Positions 39,474 through 42,592 of a stretch of 42,592 nucleotides of DNA are shown piece after piece. The notes beneath the pieces are model-generated. The model was not told where the DNA came from and made no database searches. It saw only the letters and a list, made by a program, of their open reading frames with translations. Source of the DNA: a virus; IMG/VR virus record IMGVR_UViG_3300025087_000149, positions 1 to 42,592 of that record, one strand, 5' to 3'. The first letter of the stretch is position 1. Each line of letters starts with the position of its first letter. Position numbers and translations under genes: made by a program.

Positions 39474-39797
39474 CTATTGATTTGGTGGATTTATTTTGTT
39501 TGAAGGAGGTGACAAATTTGGATATTTCCTCTCAATCATTCTTCGAGTCTCCTTTTCAAGTTCAATTAATTTTAATTCATTATCTTGAAGATAATATATT
39601 TTATCACAAGTTATTTTGCCTTGCAATATAGACGGATATGTTTTCCCTATATCAAAAATCATAATATGCGGTATATCTGCTTCAAGAGATGAATACGGAA
39701 TAAGCGCCTTGATGTCTTTTACTATCTTGCTACGATCAAAATTAACATATTTCCAATCAAATTCATCTATAATAAATACTCGATAAGTTATTCCCAT
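39474..39797 (-). CDS. Hypothetical protein (107 aa)
   Basis: MGITYRVFIIDEFDWKYVNF...PHIMIFDIGKTYPSILQG suggests an alpha/beta fold, with a helical end (KLIELEKETRRMIERKY) and a Pro-rich tail. AGGGAAC precedes the ATG; TTGACA at 39841-39836 with TATTGA 17 bases on may be its promoter. Function unknown. Confidence 0.5.
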   Translation of the reverse strand: MGITYRVFIIDEFDWKYVNFDRSKIVKDIKALIPYSSLEADIPHIMIFDIGKTYPSILQGKITCDKIYYLQDNELKLIELEKETRRMIERKYPNLSPPSNKINPPNQ

Positions 39798-39843
39798 TTA
39801 AAGTTCCCTATCTCAATATCATAAATTTTACACATTGTCAAGA

Positions 39844-39921
39844 TTATTTATTTATATTTTGCCATAGTTTCTTTAACATTGCTACTATTACTACCAACGT
39901 AGCAACAATACCTATTACCAA
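39844..39921 (-). CDS. Possible tiny membrane protein (25 aa, TTG start)
   Basis: The frame gives LVIGIVATLVVIVAMLKKLW and ends QNINK: one hydrophobic helix with a basic end. It lacks an ATG and a ribosome site, so this rests on composition alone. Confidence 0.3.
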   Translation of the reverse strand: MVIGIVATLVVIVAMLKKLWQNINK

Positions 39922-39934
39922 AATCCATGTTCAA

Positions 39935-40105
39935 CTATTTCAAGCATTCTGTGTTCCCTTTCTTGTAAACAAATTCAGAATGATGCCTCTCATTACAAAC
40001 CCTTCTTTTCCCACAAAATTCACAAATTGCATTTACGAGTGGCTTTAACATGCTCAAACCTTCACTATACCCATTCTCCTTTAAACATTCTTCGCATACT
40101 GTCAT
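39935..40105 (-). CDS. Zinc-binding protein (56 aa)
   Basis: The ORF MTVCEECLKENGYSEGLSML continues to AICEFCGKRRVCNERHH. Two CxxC pairs plus later Cys/His residues suggest a zinc finger. TTAGGGGGT gives a strong ribosome site. Located just downstream of the parS-like site. Confidence 0.7.
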   Translation of the reverse strand: MTVCEECLKENGYSEGLSMLKPLVNAICEFCGKRRVCNERHHSEFVYKKGNTECLK

Positions 40106-40118
40106 ATTAACCCCCTAA

Positions 40119-40134
40119 TGTTTCACGTGGAACT
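40119..40134. promoter_or_regulatory. parS: parS-like site 2 (intergenic)
   Basis: TGTTTCACGTGGAACT matches the degenerate parS consensus at 15 of 16 positions and shares 15 bases with the site at 31870. It is non-coding, just upstream of the zinc-protein gene, so codon constraint cannot explain it. Confidence 0.6.
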
Positions 40135-40202
40135 ACTCAACCTTAATTACTGTCACAAGAAATGATTTGGTTTATCACTGGTCGGATTCCCCACCCGACA
40201 CC

Positions 40203-40270
40203 GATATACGGCCAGGATCGAACTGGCGACCATCCCATTAGGCTGCTCTACCAAACTGAGCTACGTATTT
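40203..40270 (-). tRNA. tRNA-Pro(GGG)-like gene, shortened anticodon arm
   Basis: On the minus strand: acceptor AAATACG/CGTATAT (6 of 7 pairs), TA, D-arm GCTC AGTTTGGTA GAGC, and T-arm GCCAG TTCGATC CTGGC. All are intact. The central 16 bases (GCCTAATGGGATGGTC) are about six short of a normal anticodon stem plus variable loop; TGGGA would place GGG as anticodon. No CCA is encoded. It is likely a degenerate tRNA or tRNA-like RNA. Confidence 0.65.
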
Positions 40271-40411
40271 CGACAGGGTACTTGCTTACTTTCACCATTT
40301 ATGGATTACATTGTATAGTATACTATCAGGCATACAATATTTTCCATATATGCTAGAGCTTGCTTTCTCCTCAACACCCATGCCTGACACATGGCAGTGA
40401 TAAACTATTCT

Positions 40412-40507
40412 CTAACATTCATCTTCACCACAATATTTACGCCTTATCTCGCCATATTCCTTTACTTGGAATCCCTTTCCACATCTCTTACATTTCATAT
40501 CATGCAT
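40412..40507 (-). CDS. Tiny zinc-finger protein (31 aa)
   Basis: The ORF MHDMKCKRCGKGFQVKEYGE ends YCGEDEC: CKRC and C...C pairs form a minimal zinc finger. It has a strong GGGGGTG ribosome site and lies about 30 bases after the strong promoter at 40543-40571, so it is the first late-strand product. Confidence 0.65.
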   Translation of the reverse strand: MHDMKCKRCGKGFQVKEYGEIRRKYCGEDEC

Positions 40508-40836
40508 ATACACCCCCTTTTAAATATAATATTAATGTTCACATAATATTACATAAATATTATATTGTCAAAAAAAAACTTTATTTTTTTACAGCATGAG
40601 AGGATACTTATGTGTATTGTGTTTGTAGAAATATACCCCTACCCCCCCCCCCTTATCGGGTATGGCATCTGGGCAGGGTGTCGATCCTGTGGAATGTGGT
40701 AAAATGCAACAACGGCTGATAATATCAATTATGTTACCTTGCTCGAAAGTCATAACTATCATAAAGGTACACACTTAATACTTTGGGAGGAATTATCGAC
40801 AGTTATAAAACGTATGAAGTACAAGATGTAGTATGG
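40508..40836. other. Intergenic region with promoter and poly-C tract
   Basis: The region holds the promoter at 40543-40571 and a run of 11 C (40632-40642) flanked by ATACCC/GGGTAT. A 61-codon minus-strand frame (40774-40589) has no ribosome site and includes the poly-C tract; I do not accept it as a gene. Confidence 0.6.
40543..40571 (-). promoter_or_regulatory. Strong late-strand promoter
   Basis: On the minus strand TTGACA (40571-40566), a 17-base spacer and TATTAT (40548-40543) nearly match the sigma70 consensus. A ribosome site and the 31-aa ORF follow at the expected distance. It is at the head of the long leftward gene run. Confidence 0.75.
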
Positions 40837-41259
40837 TTAGAGTTGTTTGCGAAGATCATCGGCTTGCTTTTGCAGGTCTGCGATTGTGCCTTGAACCTCG
40901 ACTACGGAGATATTTGCTGTAGATTTGCCACTTTCCAGCCGTTCTTTATCATATAGAATACCCGCGGAAATGATCCGTTGATAGACTGGAGTGTCCTTTA
41001 TCTCTTGGTCGTCAATGGAGTTTAATATCCTTGACTGCAGGAACTGGAAAGTTTTAGCTCTATTTTTTTCGAAATGTTTTGCATTGGCTCTGTTGTACCC
41101 AACACGACGGAGTCTATCATGTACATTCTGCTTTGTACAGCCTACGAGGTCTGCAATCTCTTGGTATGAGAGAGGCGGCTCACGATCTGCATACTCAATG
41201 ATGGACTCAATCGGTATATCCTTAACAGATCTGTCAATAACGTCAACTGTGTCACCCAT
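40837..41259 (-). CDS. HTH protein, putative terminase small subunit
   Basis: 140 residues. A helix-turn-helix is clear: LSYQEIADLVGCTKQNVHDRLRRVGY (about residues 30-55). The C-terminal half (RIISAGILYDKERLESGKST, then a short coiled coil) resembles phage small terminase-like HTH proteins. It lies 4.4 kb from terL with its own leader and next to the large non-coding region, a plausible pac site. A general transcription regulator is the alternative. No ribosome site is obvious. Confidence 0.6.
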   Translation of the reverse strand: MGDTVDVIDRSVKDIPIESIIEYADREPPLSYQEIADLVGCTKQNVHDRLRRVGYNRANAKHFEKNRAKTFQFLQSRILNSIDDQEIKDTPVYQRIISAGILYDKERLESGKSTANISVVEVQGTIADLQKQADDLRKQL

Positions 41260-41652
41260 GAAGGTAAAAGGTAAAAAGATTATTTTGATAATCCCCCTAA
41301 ATCCCCCTTATGGGGCGGGGCTGTGCAATCACTGATATGTATTATCTACGGCAAATCTGCGCTCTTGATCTGCCGCTCACTATCAGGAGATATGTAATTT
41401 ACCGGATATACCGGCGACCGCTACTCTCGTACGGTCAATCCTAAGCAGTCATTAATACGCCTTGAGTCGGGCTGCTACGTCTCAAGGTATTCATAGCGCC
41501 TAGCGTTTCGGCGCCCTGCGGGCGATCTCCGGTGGGTGCGATTATTACTACCAAATATTTTATAATTTGTCAAGGATAATTTTTTACTATGGGTTTTTCT
41601 ATTATGCACTAACTGGACTCTAACTTTCATTTTCTAATAAAATTAAAACAAA

Positions 41653-41691
41653 AAAGGCTGTAAGCACCGAATATAGGCACTTACAGCCTTT
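41653..41691. terminator. Bidirectional intrinsic terminator
   Basis: AAAGGCTGTAAG (41653-41664) pairs perfectly with CTTACAGCCTTT (41680-41691). An A-rich run lies upstream and TTTC downstream, so the minus-strand version is the stronger. Confidence 0.7.
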
Positions 41692-41694
41692 CTT

Positions 41695-41725
41695 GAAGTC
41701 TAAAAGAAGTCTAATCGAAGTCTAA
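41695..41725. repeat. Three GAAGTCTAA direct repeats at 11-bp period
   Basis: GAAGTCTAA occurs at 41695-41703, 41706-41714 and 41717-41725, separated by two bases. The period is one helical turn, so the sites face the same side of the DNA, as expected for an array bound by a regulator, initiator or TerS. A related GGACTCTAA lies upstream at about 41615. Confidence 0.75.
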
Positions 41726-42047
41726 CTATTTAATTTTAATTTGCAAAACGCATTGCATGTATGAAATTCCCGCCTTCCTTGATTTACAAGGCTTTCGGGG
41801 TGGTGAAATTAAAATCAGCTTCTTTGGCTTATTTTAAACGGTAGTCGTGGGCATTTCACCCTTGCAAAAATATTGGTTTTTTCCCGCTGGCGCATTTCCA
41901 CCGATTTTGAAAGTACGAAAATGGACATGTTGATTTACAATGACTTACGATTAATTATTGCCAAAATTAAGAATTATTACGAATGGTACGATTATTGATG
42001 TATAGATAAGCAGATTCGCACGGCGGATCGATAATAAAACTCTGTGA

Positions 42048-42065
42048 GCGGGGAGATACAAACAT
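42048..42065 (+). promoter_or_regulatory. Conserved leader, copy before the 75-aa zinc gene
   Basis: GCGGGGAGATACAAACAT is identical to 42379-42396. GGGGAG is the ribosome site of the ATG at 42064. AGCGGGGAG here is complementary to CTCCCCGCT at 42297-42305, right after the gene's stop, so the site could be hidden by RNA pairing. Confidence 0.6.
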
Positions 42066-42291
42066 GAAACAAAAAAAAGAAATAGTGAAAGATAATCTAG
42101 AGCGTGCAAAAAAAAAGTTGCCATCATGTTGGACAGCCGATGTATTATCAAGTAGTATGATACCATCAGACACTTGTAGCGTATGTACGAGTGTATATAA
42201 TCAAGCAGAATACGAGCAGGCAATGAGAACAAATATTAACCTCTGTGATAACTGTAGAGCTGACGTTATGATTTCTCGGTTGGATCATTAG
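42064..42291 (+). CDS. Small zinc-binding protein (75 aa)
   Basis: MKQKKEIVKDNLERAKKKLP, then two Cys pairs, CSVC (about residues 38-41) and CDNC (about 61-64), forming a probable zinc ribbon. The leader gives a strong ribosome site. It is the first gene of the rightward block, so it may be a small regulator. Confidence 0.7.
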   Translation: MKQKKEIVKDNLERAKKKLPSCWTADVLSSSMIPSDTCSVCTSVYNQAEYEQAMRTNINLCDNCRADVMISRLDH

Positions 42292-42315
42292 TCCTTCTCC
42301 CCGCTAAAGGGTATG

Positions 42316-42354
42316 TGTTACATTTCGTGTAACATTGTTACATTTGGCGTAACA
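42316..42354 (+). promoter_or_regulatory. Tandem TGTTAC palindromes (operator)
   Basis: TGTTACATTTCGTGTAACA (42316-42334) and TGTTACATTTGGCGTAACA (42336-42354) are 19-base palindromes with arms TGTTAC/GTAACA and a 20-base period. They lie just before the leader of the pentapeptide gene. This looks like a repressor or activator binding pair. Confidence 0.7.
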
Positions 42355-42378
42355 CGATGGAAATTTAAGAAAAATCGG

Positions 42379-42396
42379 GCGGGGAGATACAAACAT
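42379..42396 (+). promoter_or_regulatory. Conserved leader, copy before the pentapeptide gene
   Basis: GCGGGGAGATACAAACAT, identical to 42048-42065. Here it precedes TTG, which opens a 13-codon leader frame (NRKEEKKW...) overlapping the real start. CTCCCCGC at 42297-42304 could pair with this copy as well, enclosing the two palindromes. Confidence 0.5.
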
Positions 42397-42418
42397 TGAA
42401 CCGAAAGGAGGAGAAAAA

Positions 42419-42592
42419 ATGGATATTAAAAAAATAATTGCCGGAGAAATTAAAAACCTTTCCGGGGCTGACCTTTCCGGGGCTGACCTTTCCAGGGCTA
42501 ACCTTTCCAGGGCTAACCTTTTCGAGGCTAACCTTTCCAGGGCTAACCTTTTCGAGGCTAACCTTTCCGGGGCTAACCTTTCCAGGGCTAAC
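42419..42592 (+). CDS. Pentapeptide-repeat protein, 5' part (runs off the window end)
   Basis: ATG 42419 follows AAAGGAGG. It reads [20 protein letters not shown] and then A(N/D)LSx pentapeptides to the last base, in phase with the 3' part at 3-413. The start, leader and palindromes show this is the authentic beginning. See the entry at 3-413 for the whole protein. Confidence 0.9.
   Translation, partial: MDIKKIIAGEIKNLSGADLSGADLSRANLSRANLFEANLSRANLFEANLSGANLSRAN

Larger units (their letters stand above)
41260..42063. other. Large non-coding region (possible pac/ori/control region)
   Basis: About 800 bases with no convincing gene. It contains GC-rich inverted repeats near 41505-41525 (GCGCC...GGCGCC), a bidirectional terminator (41653-41691), the GAAGTCTAA array (41695-41725), GGTGAAAT/ATTTCACC arms around 41800-41862, and a TTGATTTACAA direct repeat (near 41778 and 41930). 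A TTGACA at 41573-41568 may start transcription of the HTH gene. Confidence 0.6.

Noticed and set aside
40313-40393. Two overlapping minus-strand frames of 28-29 codons
   Set aside because: No ribosome sites; the DNA carries inverted repeats (TCAGGCAT/ATGCCTGA) that better explain conservation.
40632-40642. Run of 11 C as a phase-variation switch
   Set aside because: Not inside an accepted gene or between a convincing -35 and -10; it may simply be an assembly or slippage tract.
40589-40774. Minus-strand frame MCTFMIVMTF...
   Set aside because: No ribosome site, includes the poly-C tract, lies in the promoter region, no recognisable composition.
41337-41447. Plus-strand 35-codon frame MYYLRQICALDL...
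   Set aside because: No ribosome site, in the non-coding control region and unlike the other small genes.

Overview
The window reads as one nearly complete, probably circular or circularly permuted genome of a short-tailed (podovirus-like) phage of about 42.6 kb, AT-rich and densely coded. Its two ends fall inside the same pentapeptide-repeat gene: the 5' part is at 42419-42592, the 3' part at 3-413, and a 104-base block (22-125 and 42486-42589) is identical at both ends. The virion set is P22-like: terminase, portal, scaffold, P22-type coat, tail adaptor, gp10-like protein and internal/ejection proteins. Lipobox and Sec signal peptides suggest a Gram-negative host; the genus cannot be told from the sequence. 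I see no integrase, DNA polymerase, replicative helicase or recognisable endolysin.

Layout. (1) 42064-1756, plus strand: a small zinc protein, the pentapeptide protein, a RadC/JAB-like protein and small ORFs. Several share a GGGGAGATACAAA leader, and a pair of TGTTAC palindromes lies upstream of the pentapeptide gene. (2) 1768-3610, minus strand: replication genes. These are a phage initiator with GTTAAC and GTAGCT repeats inside its gene (candidate origin), a zinc-containing helicase-loader-like protein and two small genes. (3) 3648-4187: a truncated radical-SAM-associated fragment, then a strong divergent promoter. (4) 4203-10546, plus strand: an early operon with an 11-residue tandem-repeat protein, a MerR-like HTH protein, RecT, a PD-(D/E)XK nuclease, RusA and conserved phage small proteins, interrupted by RNA hairpins. 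(5) 10610-40507, minus strand: the long late region. In transcription order it holds small accessory genes, TerL, portal, scaffold, coat, secreted or decoration-like proteins, adaptor, gp10-like protein, internal virion proteins, a 1701-residue polyvalent ejection protein, a tail fibre with F5/8-like and S74-like domains, a putative holin, a lipoprotein and zinc-ribbon proteins. A strong promoter lies at its head (40543-40571), and two branched intrinsic terminators split it (36687-36741 and 30991-31090). (6) 40837-42063: a TerS-like HTH gene and about 800 bases of non-coding DNA with an 11-bp-period iteron array.

Likely workings: the initiator and loader recruit host replication enzymes; RecT, the nuclease and RusA make and process recombination intermediates; the late operon builds a P22-like capsid that delivers large internal proteins into the cell. 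Less ordinary features include two near-perfect chromosomal-type parS sites, probable AUA start codons, three paralogous MNI(F/Y)EALEA proteins that may be Tad2-like, Sec signal peptides on fibre- and decoration-like proteins, and a tRNA-Pro-like gene with a shortened anticodon arm.
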